From assembly GCF_963662255.1 (NCBI RefSeq), contig NC_085060.1, positions 13,921,925-13,985,924 of the forward strand: a DNA stretch of 64,000 nucleotides, in the 5' to 3' direction. Below the pieces are notes generated by a model, which saw only the letters and a list, made by a program, of their open reading frames with translations, was not told where the DNA came from and searched no databases. Positions within the stretch are counted from its first letter, which is position 1. Each line of letters begins with the position of its first letter. The stretch comes from Cinclus cinclus (lineage: Eukaryota > Chordata > Aves > Passeriformes > Cinclidae). The position numbers and the translations under genes were made by a program. This document shows, piece after piece, positions 10,738 to 23,172 of this stretch.

Positions 10738-12894
10738 AGGGGTTCACAGGGGGTGATCACCCTTTCCAGGCTGGGACAGGATGGACCTCCACAGGCTGAC
10801 ACTTCTTGTGATCCTCCTGCTCCTCAGCTGCCAGTGCCAAGGAATCTGTGCCGACCCTGCTGCCAACACCAGCCCAAGAGGGTCACACGTTCTGGTAACA
10901 CCACAATGCCTTTGGCAACCACTCAGCAGGAGCCTGGTCACTTGTTAAACCACAACAACCCAAGCTCACACTGCAGACTCAAAGTGGAAGGATCTTGGAA
11001 GGATCCCCAAAGCCATGTCTGTGTGGGGAGGCTGGATTGGTAAATCCAGGGAATGCTGGACTCACATCCCCTGTTAAACCCAGCCCAGCCCATGGACAGT
11101 AGCGCTCAGTGATTAATTGCTGTGCTTAAAACTCCTATTTATAGACACTTCAAGTACTGTGTCAGGGATAGCACAGCCAGAGGCTCCTCCTCCGGCAGCT
11201 CCCAGGGCTCAGCAGCTGATCCCACAGACTCAGATTCCCAGGATGTGGAGCAGCTCAGCTCCTTATCCAGACAGAGGTTCCCTCCCCTCCTCATCCTGTT
11301 CACCCAGGGTCCATGGGGATCCCATGGGGCCTCCCTGATCTCAGTGGTGATGCTGTGGATGCTGGTGGATGCTCTGGCTGCTGCTGGATCCCCACAGGGC
11401 TAAGGAGTTTTAGCAGGAGTTTGGCACCTGTGGCGATGTGGGAACGGGACCTGAAGGCACCAGTGCTCCTTGACCTCACATCACCCCAGAGCCAGCCCTG
11501 GAGTCCAGCAGTCTTTGATTCCCTGGGAGGCTCCAGACCTTGCCCCAAGGCTTCCCTGGGCTTTTCCTGAGTTGCTGCTTGGGAAATGAGCTATTGGAGA
11601 CGCAGATTCCAGCCAGCATCTGGGAGAATTCTTTGGGACATCTTTGGGTAGCGATGCTCCACATCCCACAGGTTCCTACCCTACAAACAGTTCTCTTTAC
11701 CATACAGTGTTCCTTAAAACAAAACAAACAAAAAAGGGAATCAATTTCACCCTGTTTAGTTTTCATGAAAGCATCAGCTCTTTTCAACGTTGAGGTACTG
11801 AGCTGGGAGAGTTCAGGGATATTGCTGCCACCAGCATCCCACTGACAGGAGCATCCCACTCTCATGAGCATCCTCCATCCCTTCTTTGCCTGTCCTCCTC
11901 TTCCAGCCCCACATTTGGGCAGTGTTGGGACAGGCTGGTGGTGAAGAGTGGTGGCTCCTCAACCACATGGAGCAATCCATGGCAGCCCCATCCAGCTGTG
12001 GGTTTGTCCTCTGCCAGGACCCTCCCAGCCCTTCCCTGGGCAGCCACAGCTCTCCTGTCTGGGGGCTCCTGAGCTGCATTCCCACCCTGTGGATTTGTGG
12101 TGGAGAAATATCCTGAGTTTGTGCTGCTTGGGATATGAACGTGCCTGATGGGGAATGATCCCCCCCATCCACACTCACACACACAGGGGGAGCCAAGGGG
12201 GAGGGAACGTTTCCACATGGACACAAAACAATCCCTATTTGTCTCCAAGACAGACCCCACCGTTGGGTTTCCTGGGGTCACGCAGCTGCAGGAACATGTG
12301 GAAAAGAAATGTCTCTCTGCTCAGCACTGGACATTCGTGTAATTCAATCTATTGCTCCCATGTGCAAGAAATTCACCAAAGTGGCCCCATTCCAAATGGC
12401 AGGAAATGCAGAGTGTCAGGGACAGAGGCAAATCCTCTCCCAATCCAGGGCTTTATTTTCTTTTAATTGGGTTGGACTGGGAGAGGCGATGGAGATCATG
12501 TGGGGCTGGGGGAGGCAGCAGCACAGGCTGGGGACATCCCACTGTCCCTTTCTGTGGTCACACATCACCAGTGGCCTGAAACTGCTGGGGAGGTGCCACA
12601 GGGACCTTGAAGTGCCAGGACAAGCTCACCTGGCCCCCAGAGCAGAGGTGTCTGCAAGTCCCTGCCATTCCCATTCCCAAAATCCCTGCCACATCCTCCC
12701 AAAGAAGTTCATGGTGACTTTCCACATGACCATCAGCACAAGAAAGACTTTCCCCTGGGATTTTGGTGCCTTGGAATCACCCTCTCCCTGTGGACCTTCA
12801 CCCCAACACCTGGACTCCCTGAGGAGCTGGGTAGGTCATGCCAAGCTCCAGTTAAATCCTGTCTGATTCCCAGGAACGCTTCTCCGGGATGTGA
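10738..12894. other. Unique sequence, no gene seen
   Basis: Over 2 kb of mixed sequence with no recognised repeat or exon. A 185-codon frame at 12309-12866 and others of about 140 codons show no motif or signal that would justify a gene call. A short A/C-rich run lies near 11719. Confidence 0.5.
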
Positions 12895-13100
12895 GCTGAG
12901 GTTAGTTCAGCTGAGCCTTAAATGGATTTTTCCGTTAAGAGAGGATTTTTTTGGTCTTGTTTTATTGAAAAGGAATTTGCAGTAATTAGCTCTTACAGGG
13001 GATTTCACTGTTCTCTCTCCTCCTCTAAAGCATAAAACACTTATTACAACACATTGTTTAATGTGATCTCTACTCTCAGGGATTTCTCTTTCCTCGTGTG
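12895..13100. other. AT-rich island, possible conserved non-coding element
   Basis: TAAATGGATTTTTCCG, TTTATTGAAAAGG, GCAGTAATTAGCTC and TTGTTTAATGTG occur within 200 bp of otherwise GC-richer flanks, with no simple repeat or CR1 sequence. The texture suggests a constrained regulatory element, but this is a judgement by eye only. Confidence 0.25.
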
Positions 13101-14164
13101 ATGATCCAGCCCTGCCTTTGGACTTCAGAGCTCTAAATCTTCCTGCAGCCCCGAGCCATGCCCTGATCCCTCTGCCAGGATCCACATTTATCTTTCCCCC
13201 TTAGTCCTTGGTGCAGGTGGAGATGAGAGAGCCAGGAAAATAAGGCTTTTTTGCCCCATTTCCCCTGATTTGATGGATTCTTGCTGGGCGGAACATTTCA
13301 CGTCTGCTTCCATGGGCATCCAGAGAGCAGCTGCCCCTCACTGAGCCCCAGAGAGCAGATTTTCCCTACAAACCTCTGTCCCTCCCAGTGCCTTCACCTG
13401 TGTTAGGCTGGGCTTTATTTAGGCTGTTTGGCTTCATCTTCCTCCTTGGAGAGCGAGCTGGGAGTGGAACTGGGAGCAGATCTGGGAGCAGAGCAATCAA
13501 ACCCGGGTTATGACACACCAGGTTGTCCCTCCTGCTCTGGGATAGCGACATTCCCTGATCCCTGAGCTGCCGTGCTGGCAACATTTCCCTGCTATTCAGC
13601 TTGTGTTTTCCTGTTCTCATTGCAATCACTTTTCCATCACTCGTTACAGCCCGTGGGCTGACCTGAACACCTCCCTTGCTCTCCCTGCTTCTGTCCTCGG
13701 CATTCGAGCCTGGAGGAAGCTCCCGATGGCTTTCCAACATTCCCGGAGGATGCTCCTGATGGCTCTCTGTCACTTCCTCTGTGTTTAGAGGTGGATTTTC
13801 CCTCGTGAGTGAAGGGTGTTCAATCTGCTCCTGGTCCACATCAGCTTTGTCTGAACCCGAAATTAAACCTTGACATGCTCAACTTCTCGTTGTTGCTGTC
13901 ACGCCGCCCCTTTCAACTCGCCATACAAATCCTGCTCTGCAGCTCTTTGATTGTGTTCCTGCTTCTCCTCTGAGCTCCCTCCAACCCATCAGCAGCTCAG
14001 GTGCAGCTGCGGGAGCCTTTACCAAGAGCCTCTGGCTCTCCGCAATGCCCTGGTGCAGGGGGACCATGGCGAGGATGATGGGGGGACGCGGTGCCAGCCC
14101 CAGTGGCAGCCCCGGTGCCAGCCCTGCACGGGGATCACTTGCCAGGGCCATTCCAGACACAGCC
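13101..14164. other. Unique sequence with a short 12-bp repeat
   Basis: No gene recognised. At 14090-14125 three copies of a 12-mer (GGTGCCAGCCCC, AGTGGCAGCCCC, GGTGCCAGCCCT) form a small tandem array inside a GC-rich segment. Confidence 0.5.
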
Positions 14165-14445
14165 ATGCCGTTAAACAGCTCCTCTGGTTGCTCTGTCAGC
14201 TCCCATTAGAGGCCTGGGGAAGCAGCACTTCCCGAGGCTTTGCAGGATAATTTGTGTGTTTAATACACCTCAAACCCACGTTAGGCTGCAATTAAGTCAG
14301 GGGGAGGGAGCCGGAGCAGAGGAGACGCCGACCTCCCGCTGCCTGCTCAGATCCTGCTGCTTTCTGTGCCGATGGAGGATGCCAGGGAAGCTGAAATTAG
14401 AGGCAAAAGCGTAATTTGTCATTTGCAAGTCTAAGCCAAAGGCTG
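14165..14445. other. Possible conserved non-coding element
   Basis: Complex, non-repetitive sequence mixing CpGs with TAAT-type cores (CCCATTAGAGG, GGATAATTTG, GCAATTAAGTC, GCTGAAATTAGAGG, GCGTAATTTGTC). It differs from the surrounding decayed-repeat texture. Function is inferred only from composition. Confidence 0.27.
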
Positions 14446-14510
14446 GGCTGATGGGAAGAGGAATGGGAGATGTGGGAGCTCCTCACGGGAAATTACCACT
14501 GAATGAGCAG

Positions 14511-14543
14511 AGCTGAGCTGAGCCGAGCCAAGCCAAGCTGAGC
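14511..14543. repeat. Short imperfect GAGCT/GAGCC pentamer array
   Basis: About six and a half copies of a pentamer alternating AGCTG, AGCCG and AGCCA. Confidence 0.8.
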
Positions 14544-16764
14544 ATCCCAGCTCGCTGGCAGCAGCTGATCCAGGTTGGTGGTTGGGAGGCATGGAAGGAG
14601 GTTGGGACATAGAACTGGGATGATGGGATGGCAGGAGGGGATCCCACAGTCTGGCAGAGCTGTCACACAGATCACTGCAAGGAAGGTGCTGCAGCCCAGG
14701 CTGAGGCCCAGCTCCACACTCCATCCAGGAAATAGGAAATTCCTTTCCCTGACACCACTAGGCCATTTTCCTTTGCCTAGTTAATGCTTTTGTTGTGTGC
14801 AGGTGGTAGAGAAAATGCTCAATGTTAGAGAAAATAAAAAGGGAGCAGCTCATCCCACTCTGGTCCTTGTAGGAGTCAGAGTTTGGGGTCCACACTGGTG
14901 TTCATCCATTGGAAAAACAGACCCCTCCCAGTGACACAGCCACCAGGAACCCACAGACCTCTCCTCATTCCAGGCAACACAAGCCCTGCTCCACAGCTGG
15001 AATTGGGAACTGCTGGGAGTAGGAAAGTCCTTGGTGAGTTCTGCAGCAGGATTTATTCCCTGAGCTCGACGCCAATCCAGGTTTTGCTGCTGCCAGAAGG
15101 GAGTTCCTACTCCTTTCCCCCCACAGGACAGGGAACACTGAGCATGACCCACACATCCCCGTGGGCACAGCCAGAGCCACAGCTCCTTCTCTGGTGGCCT
15201 TCACACATGGCCTTGGCAGATGTCCGTGGTGTGTGGGGACAGGGATCTTCGGTGGTGGGAATGGAGCAGCTCTCCCCGCACCAGGCAGGAGGGATTTCTG
15301 TAGGAATAAACTGAATCCCGCAGATTAAATATGTTTCAAAGCTAATCAGAAGGAGCGGTGTGTGGGAGCCAGGCATCCTCAGAACTGTCAGCAACGTTCC
15401 CTTTTTCCTCAGGGGCTGCTTCAGAAGGTGCCAGCTCCTTCCTCAGTATCCCTGTTTAGCTGGGTGGGAATTTGCCTCGGGCAGAGCTGCTGCAGATTTT
15501 CAGGAGCACAAGAAAGTCTTGCAGAGTCCATCAGGAAACCTGGCAGGAGCTGGGATAACTCCTGAGCAGCAAGGACCAGAGACCATTCAAGTTCAAGTGG
15601 CTCTTGAGCCTTGCAGAGCCATCCCAGCTTTGGCAGGCTCTGGGAAATGGAAATGCTGCTGCCAGCTCTGCCACGGGCTCCTCACTCCCAGTTAAACTGG
15701 GACTGCAGCTGCTCCTCTGGCCCAGTTTTGTTGGGTTTCTTTGGGAAGTGGGAGGTCTGTGACAGTGGCCCAGAGCTGGGAGCAGCTGAGGGGCTGCTGG
15801 AGCAGAGTAGGGAATGTGAAAAAGTGGAGCACATGGGAAAGGGTTGGGCAGGCTCTAATCTGGGAGCAGTCCTTTGGAGAAAGGGAAGAGTAGGAGTAGC
15901 CAGAGTGGGGAGACAGCACTGATGAGCTTTGACCTTGGTTCTGAAACATCTCAAAACATATTTAGGGCTTGGTGATCAAAATATTCCTTCTGCTCCTGGA
16001 TTCCCCAGATAGAAACATGCTTGTGCTTGAATTCCCAGCCCAGGGCTGTGGGCTGGCAGCACTTGCACCCCGTGTTTTCGTGGACGAGTCTCCCAGTGCA
16101 GGAGGCTTTGCCAGCAAAGCTGTCAGTGCTGGGTAATCTCCTCTTTTCCCAGGAAGCCAGCACGCATTAGGATGAAAACCCTTGTGGAGTCAGGTGAGCC
16201 CAGGTGTAATCCCATCAACTGTGTTCCAGAGCCCTTCAAAGCTGCTCATCCGCACTCAGGATTTCCAGAGCTCTGTGAAATCATCTACAGAGAGTGACAG
16301 AGAACTGGAAACAGAGATTGGGGTGTCTTAGTCCTTCCCCTGCTCACTGGAACATCTGATCCCAACCTGTCCTTGTCCCTGGGTCAGGAGCAGCCCTTGG
16401 TCATGATCCTGCTTGGTGAGGGATGAGAGGAGCCCTGGGGTGCACTGGGCTGCCAGAGCTCTGGTTCTCCCAGGTAGCTGGAGAAGGAGAATTCCAATAA
16501 ACCTCTCAGTTTCCTTCCAGATGCCAAGCCCTAAACCTGTGTCTCCCTATTCCAGACCTTGGCCCCAAGGTGTGGCTATTCCAAGGGCAGGGAGAGCAGC
16601 TGGCACAAAGCTGGACTGGACCTGGGCTGAGCTGGGCCCCGAACTTCAACCTGGGACCATCAGTAGCTGAAACTTCCCAGGGAAACACCCTGGAAACTCC
16701 ACTGGGGACCCAATCCAGCTCCTCCTTTCTCCTCGGAGAGCAACTTTTTACATGGGCAGATGCT
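14544..16764. other. Unique sequence, no gene seen
   Basis: More than 2 kb with no recognised element. Open frames of 111 to 143 codons overlap one another in different frames and strands, the pattern expected of GC-rich non-coding DNA. Confidence 0.5.
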
Positions 16765-17036
16765 CATAGGAAAGGGAGAATGGTTTTAAATTAAAAGAGG
16801 ACATTTAGATTGGGTTTTCGGAAGAAATTGCTCTCTGTGAGGGTGGGGAGGCCCTGGCACAGGCTGCCCAGATAAACTCTGTCCCTGGATCCCTGGAAGT
16901 GTCCAAGGCCAGGTTGGACAGGGCTTGGAGCATCCTGGGCGAGTGGAAGGTGTCCCTGCCCATGGCAGAAGGTGGGAACGAGGTGAGCTTTAAGGTCTAT
17001 TCCAACACAAACCATTCCATGATGATTCCATGATGT
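16765..17036 (+). mobile_element. CR1 LINE 3' fragment, group 1, sense
   Basis: Begins upstream of block A at a worn match to the internal segment (AAAGGGAGAATGGTTTTAAA, then ATTTAGATTGGG). A is intact, B is damaged (AGATAAACTCTGTCC), C and E are intact, D reads GGAGCATCCTGGGCGAGTGG, F is changed, and the tail shows two CATGATGATTC-like repeats. About 270 bp. Confidence 0.93.
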
Positions 17037-17703
17037 TTTCCCCAGAGCTGGCAGCAGCAGATGAGCCATCATGCCTGCAGATCTGCCCAGATCTGCCCCC
17101 ATATGGAGAGCACAGTGGGATGTCAGGAACCTGCTCTTCCTGGACACCAAAGAGCCTCTGCTTCCCAACCACTCTGCCTCATGGAAACTCTATCCCTGCA
17201 AACACTTGCTCCCTTTATATCTTCCTCCTTTACTTTTTATGGAGAGGCCTTGGAGGAGAGGGAATCAGAGGGGGCTGGCACATCCCCCCTCCCCCTGGCC
17301 TCTCGGAAATAAAGGGATGCAGCTGGAGGGGCAGGAGTTTCTGGAACAGTATGGATGGGGTGAGAAAGTCATTACCTGCCTTGGGTTTCACTGTGGGAAT
17401 GGCCACACCTTTCCCTGGGAATCGCTGGTGTCTGGGGGCACGGAGAGAGGGGAGAGGGGGAGGAGGGAGCAAAGGGGCAGAGAAAGGGCTGGGAGCAGCA
17501 TGGGAAGAAAGGAAAAGGGAAAGTTTTTGTTTTTTGGTTTGTTTTTTTTTTTTTGCATGTAGCCATAGAGGGGCTGAAATGAATTACCTGTCTCCAAAGC
17601 TGGGGAGTTCAGGGAATAATCGATTGAACACGCCAAAAACTTGGATTTTATGGCTTCGGGAGCCTGGCTGGGGCTGGGGGAAGTGGGGGAAGAGGGAAAC
17701 TGT
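17037..17703. other. Unique sequence with a purine-rich tract
   Basis: No gene recognised. About 17440-17525 is a G/A-rich tract and 17541-17554 a T run. A 227-codon frame (17030-17713) spans both and is not credible as coding. Confidence 0.5.
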
Positions 17704-17760
17704 TCCACACTGAGGGGACACCTCATGGGGATAGGCCCTGAGGTGTCCACTCAGTGTGGA
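17704..17760. repeat. Near-perfect 57-nt inverted repeat (hairpin)
   Basis: Left arm 17704-17725 and right arm 17739-17760 are reverse complements over 22 bp, with a single mismatch (G at 17715 opposite A at 17749). The 13-nt middle can extend the stem by three more pairs (GGG with CCC) around a six-nt loop. A T-rich run follows at once (from about 17763). Possible readings are a small palindromic insertion, a miRNA-like hairpin, or a replication-slippage product. It matches no element I know. Confidence 0.9.
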
Positions 17761-17762
17761 GC

Positions 17763-17868
17763 CTTTTTTTTTTAATAATAATTATTGTTTTATTTATTTA
17801 TTTATTTTGTCTGCCTTTTTTACTTTTTCTTTCTTCTGTTTTCTCCCTCTCCTCCCCTCTTAGTTTGG
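17763..17868. repeat. T-rich low-complexity tract
   Basis: A T run is followed by AATAATAATTATTG, a (TTTA)n stretch and then C/T-rich sequence. It directly follows the hairpin. Confidence 0.9.
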
Positions 17869-19344
17869 AGCTCTTTGGCTTGGTTGTTGTTTCCCTTTTT
17901 CCAATCATCCTTTGGGGATTTTCCCTGTTGTTCTACAGGGGAGGAACAGAACTGGATTGTGTTTCTCCTGCTCCCGACTGCAAGGAATGACATCAGTCTG
18001 AGGTGTTCCAGCATATCCTCCCTCTGCACTCCTTCTCAGCCCCAAACTGCTTTGGAATTTGGAGTTTAATAAGGGATTATTATTTTTCCCAGTCTATGAT
18101 TTGGTCTGGAATGGCAATGGCTGTGAGGGAGCAGTGGATGCATCCAGCTGGTTTCTCTTGGCAGCTTGCAGTGATCCTTGAGGAACATCCCAACACCTTG
18201 CTGCTCCAGGTCCCCTGGATCCCAGCCCTTCCATGGGGACAGCTTTCCTGCATCCCTTGGCACCAGTGCCAAGCATCCCTGGAGCTTTCTCTGGACAGGT
18301 GGCAGCAAGAACAGGTTCTCAGATGTTCCAAGGGCCTGGATTCTGCATTCCCAGAGCCATTGGACACATCCCTGCCTCACCAGCATGTGACTGAGGAGCG
18401 AGAGGCAGCCCCCAGACCCCCCAGACAGAGAACAAAGATGCAGAAATTAAAAGACAATTTCCAGAGCCAAAAATCAATTCATGGAAAAGAGCAGGAACAC
18501 GACGGTGCTTGGGGGAACGTGAGGATTCCTGACAAGCTCCCGGTGATATTTGCCAGGAGAGTCATTAACTCCCACCATGGGAGGAGGGATCCAGCTTTTC
18601 CAGAAGGCTCTGGGTCAGTTCCTGGAGTTTCTCTACCTCCCTGGTGCAGTTTTGCAGCATCCCAACAGGCTGGGATCACAGCCAGCTCTGCCCCAGGGAC
18701 ACAGGCTACAGGAGCAGAGAGCCACACTCCTGTGGAACCACCTGGAATCCCAATCCCTGTGTTTCCAGGCCCTCTGATACCCCTCTGAGCAGGGACTGGA
18801 GCCAGCAGTGCCGGACCTTTTGGCGACTGTGCAGAATTCCCAGCTGCAGTAGAAGCACTCAAAGTAACTGGGAAGAGCAGAGACGGAGGGAAGGATTCCA
18901 GCCTCGGAGAGAAACAGAGCTGGAGGTAGCACAGACTTTCCCAGTTTTCTCAGTCCAGTGAGCCACAAAGTTGCCAGATTCCAGAAAACCCAGTCAGGCA
19001 ACTCCGAGTTGCTCAACTGAGCAGGGATTTGGGGCTGCACTCCTTTTCTGTTGGGAAAGTGGCTCCTGCTGCCAGTGCAGCAGTGGGGAGCCAGGAGAAC
19101 TCAGCCTCCCCCAGGGCACGGGAGCCAGGCATCCAGCCAGCCTTGGCATTCCCAGTGTTCCACATCTCCCTACAACACCACAAGGCACAGATCCCAAGGT
19201 CACATTGCAGACCTGGAGCCAGATAGGACAACCACAGGTGAGTCAGCAGCTCAGGGAAGATCCCGTGCCTTGCCCCAAGGTGCTCCACAGGATTCATCCT
19301 TAACTTGCAGGATCCAGCTGCCTCCATCCCCTGCGTGTGTTCTC
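17869..19344. other. Unique sequence, no gene seen
   Basis: A 261-codon plus-strand frame (18003-18788) is the longest here. Its translation has no signal peptide, domain or repeat I recognise, and the antisense strand carries equally open frames, which points to low stop density rather than coding. Confidence 0.45.
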
Positions 19345-19640
19345 CATAATTAAAGTTGCACTGAGAAAATAAATCCTGCTCCTCTCTAATAGGATGGAGG
19401 AGGTGTTAAATTATGGCTCCGTTTATCCAAGGATTGCCCAACGCAGCTCCTGCTTTAATAAGTGCCGATAAAACATGTCAGGAAATTATTTGGGAATTAA
19501 TCCCTCCTGGATGAGGCGGTGACAAACTGCTCTAATATGTTTCACTCCGGGAAGGTGCGTGTTCCTGTTTTATTAAAAGGAGCTGCAAGTGGATTTAGGA
19601 TTCACAGAAATAAGGGAATGATTGACAGGTGAGAGCTTAA
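19345..19640. other. Possible conserved non-coding element
   Basis: Nearly 300 bp of complex AT-leaning sequence packed with homeodomain-like cores (CATAATTAAAG, TTAAATTATGGC, GAAATTATTTGGG, GGAATTAATCCC, CTCTAATATG), with some CpG and no repeat family match. It stands out from the CR1-derived texture on either side. Confidence 0.3.
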
Positions 19641-20790
19641 GAGAGCCCGTGGGTGGAAGGAGAGAATTGTCCTCACAACCCTGCTGGCATTGCCTTCCCA
19701 TGTTCCCCATTCCCACACTTTTCCAACCATACCTGGTGGATTCCAGCACTGTTTCTGCTCTGTGCCATCCCTGCATCCCACTTTCCCCACCTCTGATAAC
19801 CTCTGGGAAGGCAGGAAATGAGTTCAGCCCCTCCAGGACCCAGCAGAGGGGACTGACCTACTTCATCCTGCAGTTCTGTTAATAACTGGAGGTTGATGCC
19901 ATGAGTTCCACCTTGTCCTCACTTGGAAGTGTTTCCAAGTGGTTTGGGTATCCTTGTCAAAATGCAGCCACTTGGAACTACTTCATTTGCCAAAAAAACC
20001 CCTCCCCACTGTTTTTCATCTGGGGAGAGTTTGGAATTTCCTCATTCTGTTCCATTCCAATCTCCTCTCTCTGGTGTTTGGAGCACAGGGGCTGTCCCAG
20101 CTCAGCTGACACAGGGGATGAGTTTGGGGAGTGCAGCCCTCATCCTCGCTCCAGGCATCCTGCCTGCCTGCCCCTTCACTCCTCCTCAGCAACCTGGGAT
20201 GTGCCAGGGCTGGGAAGAGCCCAAAAAGGGGGTTTTGAAGGAAGGCAGCTGGGATCCAGAAAATTCTCCTCTCTGCAGGCAGGACATGGGGGTATCCTGC
20301 ACATCCCACCCACTCCAGTCGCTGGGTGCCAGGACAGGGTGGATGCCCACAGGGAGGGAAGCTGGTGAAGAGGAGACAGAGGGGAGAGACGTACAAGCAG
20401 GACCCTCAAATCCCACTGAGACCTCATTTCCCCACTGTCACTCTTCCCCACGGACATGGTGACCCTCTGTGTGCCCACCTACCCCTCAGAGGGGTCACTC
20501 CCTTCTCATCCCCAAGCCAGGGGGAGGAGACACAGCCAGGGCAGTAGCTCCAGAGCCCAGCTCATTTCACAAGAGGATATTTGAGGGTCACCTAAGCACA
20601 TTTAAAACCTGCTCTGATCCCATAAACTCTGCCTACCTTAGCTCGAATTAAAGGGAATTGACTGGAACTGTGTCAGAGCCAAGGGGGAGTCAGTTCATCC
20701 CAGTCCTTCCCAGCTCCTCAAAATGGGTCTTAGAGAAAAGGAGCCATCCAGTAGCTCAAAGCCTCATAATGGGGTTATGTTGCAGTGGAG
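19641..20790. other. Unique sequence, no gene seen
   Basis: No recognised repeat or exon. Frames of 155 and 179 codons overlap in two plus-strand phases across 19901-20462, which argues against either being a real gene. Confidence 0.5.
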
Positions 20791-20997
20791 AAAATGAAAG
20801 TTAAACATTAGGGAAACCTTTATAGCTCTGACAAGAGTTCAGCCAGTGGAACGCTGCAGAATTGCTTTCCCCGGAGATATCCAAGGATAAGGCTAAGCAC
20901 ACATCTGACAGGGATGGTTTACCAGCCTGATGTGCAGGATAAAGTGGAGCAGGTGAGCTGGGGGAGCTTCCTTCCAGCCCTAATAACTCTGGGATCA
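20791..20997 (+). mobile_element. Old CR1-like fragment, sense
   Basis: Much more decayed than the others, but the order fits an older CR1 lineage: GTTAAACATTAGGGAAAC, then a segment corresponding to the TGGAATCTCCATCC region (CAGAATTGCTTTCC), GGAGATATCCAAGG, then CTTCCTTCCAGCCCTAATAACTCTGGG at the 3' end. Assignment rests on word order rather than high identity. Confidence 0.5.
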
Positions 20998-22971
20998 GTG
21001 CAGGGCCTCTCTGCACAGGAACATCCCAGACCATTCCTCATTTTCCACAGCCTCCCAGAGCACTTCCAACACTCAGGGACACAGAACAAGGCTCCCGTGG
21101 CAGGTACTCACCGGCTGGTGCTCAGGCACTCGAGAGGCTGCAGGAAATGGAAAAGCTCAGAACAAAGGAATCCCTGACAATGCCAGTCTGGGGGAATAGC
21201 TGGACAATGGGAATGCTTCCAGGAGAATTTGAAGCCTCTGCACCACTGGAATAACACAACCAGAACCCAGTGTTTGAAGGTCTTCTCATGAAAACCCTTT
21301 GGCAAATCCATCATCCATCTCCCTTCCCAGGGTTTTGTTCCTAAGCTGAAATCCATGGAGCAGGCAGAGGGATGCTGGAACTGGACCCTGGGAGGGTTTG
21401 AAGTGGCTCTGCCCCTCCTGTCCCAGCACAGGTCACTCCTGCCCTGGGCTGGGTCCTTCCTGGGCCAGCAGGAGCCACTTTGTAGAGCTAGGCTGCACCA
21501 TCTTTTGGGATGCAGGACATGGGAAGACTCCTCACCTCTGCAGAGCTGGGATGTTGGTTCCTCAGGATGCTGCCTCACTGAAATACCCCAAAAAAAATCC
21601 CTTCAGCCAGAGAGAAAGAGGAAAGAAGAGGAAAGCAGGATGTTTTCCAGAACCTCATGGAGGAGACAGAGGAAACAGAGGGAGAGTGGATCAGGAGCAC
21701 CAGGAGGGGCCCCACCTCCATTCCCAGTATGGATCCCAAAAGGAGAAGGGCTGGAAGGCTGACAGGCTCTCCATCCACCCTCCCTGGCTAATTTGTAAGG
21801 AATTACAGATACGTGGATGGGACATTGGTTAGTGTTAAGTCAAGTGGAAAGTTTGCTCTGGAGTGATAATCAAGAGGCTCCAGGAAAGGAGGAAAGCTCA
21901 GCAGATAAGGGCAAAGATCCACAAATGCTGCTGACAATGGGATGGGGATTGTGCTCAGGGATGGGGTCAAGATTTCTCTCATTCCTTCTCTGTTGCAGCC
22001 CACACAGTCCATGGGGAATTTGGCCATTGATGTTTGCCCAGAGGGAGAGTGAGATGTGAAGGAAATGCAGGACAAACATGGAGCAAACAGGGATCCAGCT
22101 CAGGGGTTTTCCTTTCAGGCTGCTCTGGGTGATTTCCCTCACCAACATCTCCCTGTCCCTGCTGTTCCCAGCATAGCTGGAAAACCTCTGGCCTGAGCCT
22201 GGGTGCTCTGCATCTGCTCCCCTTCACTGTGACCATCCAGGAACCCTCTCCTGAGTTTATCCCAGTGCTGTGGTTTTGAAATTCTGGGGGAGAGACAGAA
22301 GGAGAGATGTTTTTCCAAGGCCAGCAGATCCCTCCCAGGACATCAAAACCTCTTGGATTCATCCCAAAACAAAATAAGATTTCTCTAATTTTCCAGCAGG
22401 CTGGGGGAGAAGCTTCCCTGCCAACCTTCCCAGAGCCAGGAGCTGGACAGCCACACTCCCTTTCCCACATCTCCCAAGGGAAAAGGACCTCGGCTGCTCC
22501 CACCTCAGTTGAGAGCAGGGGCAGAGGGTGGAATGCCAGAAAGATTGGCAGCAGGAAACGGAATTTCTCCTTCATTCCAGCAATTTGATCCATACACGTG
22601 CGGCTGGCCTGGCTTTCGGTAGCACCAGGATCCGTCAGCAGGAGAGCAGCCCCAATTCCAGCTGCTCCAGAGGCAGGAGAGGGCTCGTGTTTAATAGCTC
22701 TCATATTAGCACTTGCTATTTAATATTGCATGTTTAGTCTGCTTTGTCTGCTGCTCCCTTTAGGATCAGGTCTATCCCAAACAATTTCGGAGAGGAATCG
22801 GGTTCAAAGATGGACTCAAATTGGTTTCAGACTGGCCCAGTTAATGCACAATTCCACCCAAAATTGGGACCAACTGGCGTGGACTGGGATGCTCAGGCAT
22901 CTCAGTGCTGCTGCAGGGAACAGACAGAACTGAGTCCAAGGTTTGGAGCTGTTCCATGTCTTCATCTGGAG
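20998..22971. other. Unique sequence, no gene seen
   Basis: About 2 kb without a recognised element. A 241-codon minus-strand frame (21979-22704) has no motif I can name. TTTAATAGCTCTCATATTAG near 22690 and following AT-rich bases form a small island of unknown meaning. Confidence 0.5.
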
Positions 22972-23172
22972 TCTGTGAGGGTGGGGAGGCCTTGGAATGG
23001 TTTTCATAGAGAAGCTGTGGCTGCCCCTGGATCCCTGGAAGTGTCCAAGACCAGGTTGGATGGGGCTTGGAGCAACCTAGAATGGTGGAAGGTGTCCCTG
23101 CCCATGGCAGGGGGTGGCACTGGATGATCTATAAGGTCCCTTCCAACCCAAACCATTCTGGGATTCTTTGGC
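22972..23172 (+). mobile_element. CR1 LINE 3' fragment, group 1, sense
   Basis: Starts at TCTGTGAGGGTGGGGAGG. Block A is altered after GAGGCC, B is intact, C reads CTGGAAGTGTCCAAGACC, D and E are nearly intact, and F and G end in CATTCTGGGATTCTTTGG. One of the better-preserved copies. Confidence 0.95.

Noticed and set aside
18003..18788. 261-codon plus-strand open frame
   Set aside because: No domain or signal; low stop density affects both strands here.
21979..22704. 241-codon minus-strand open frame
   Set aside because: No recognisable protein motif and no splice-site context.
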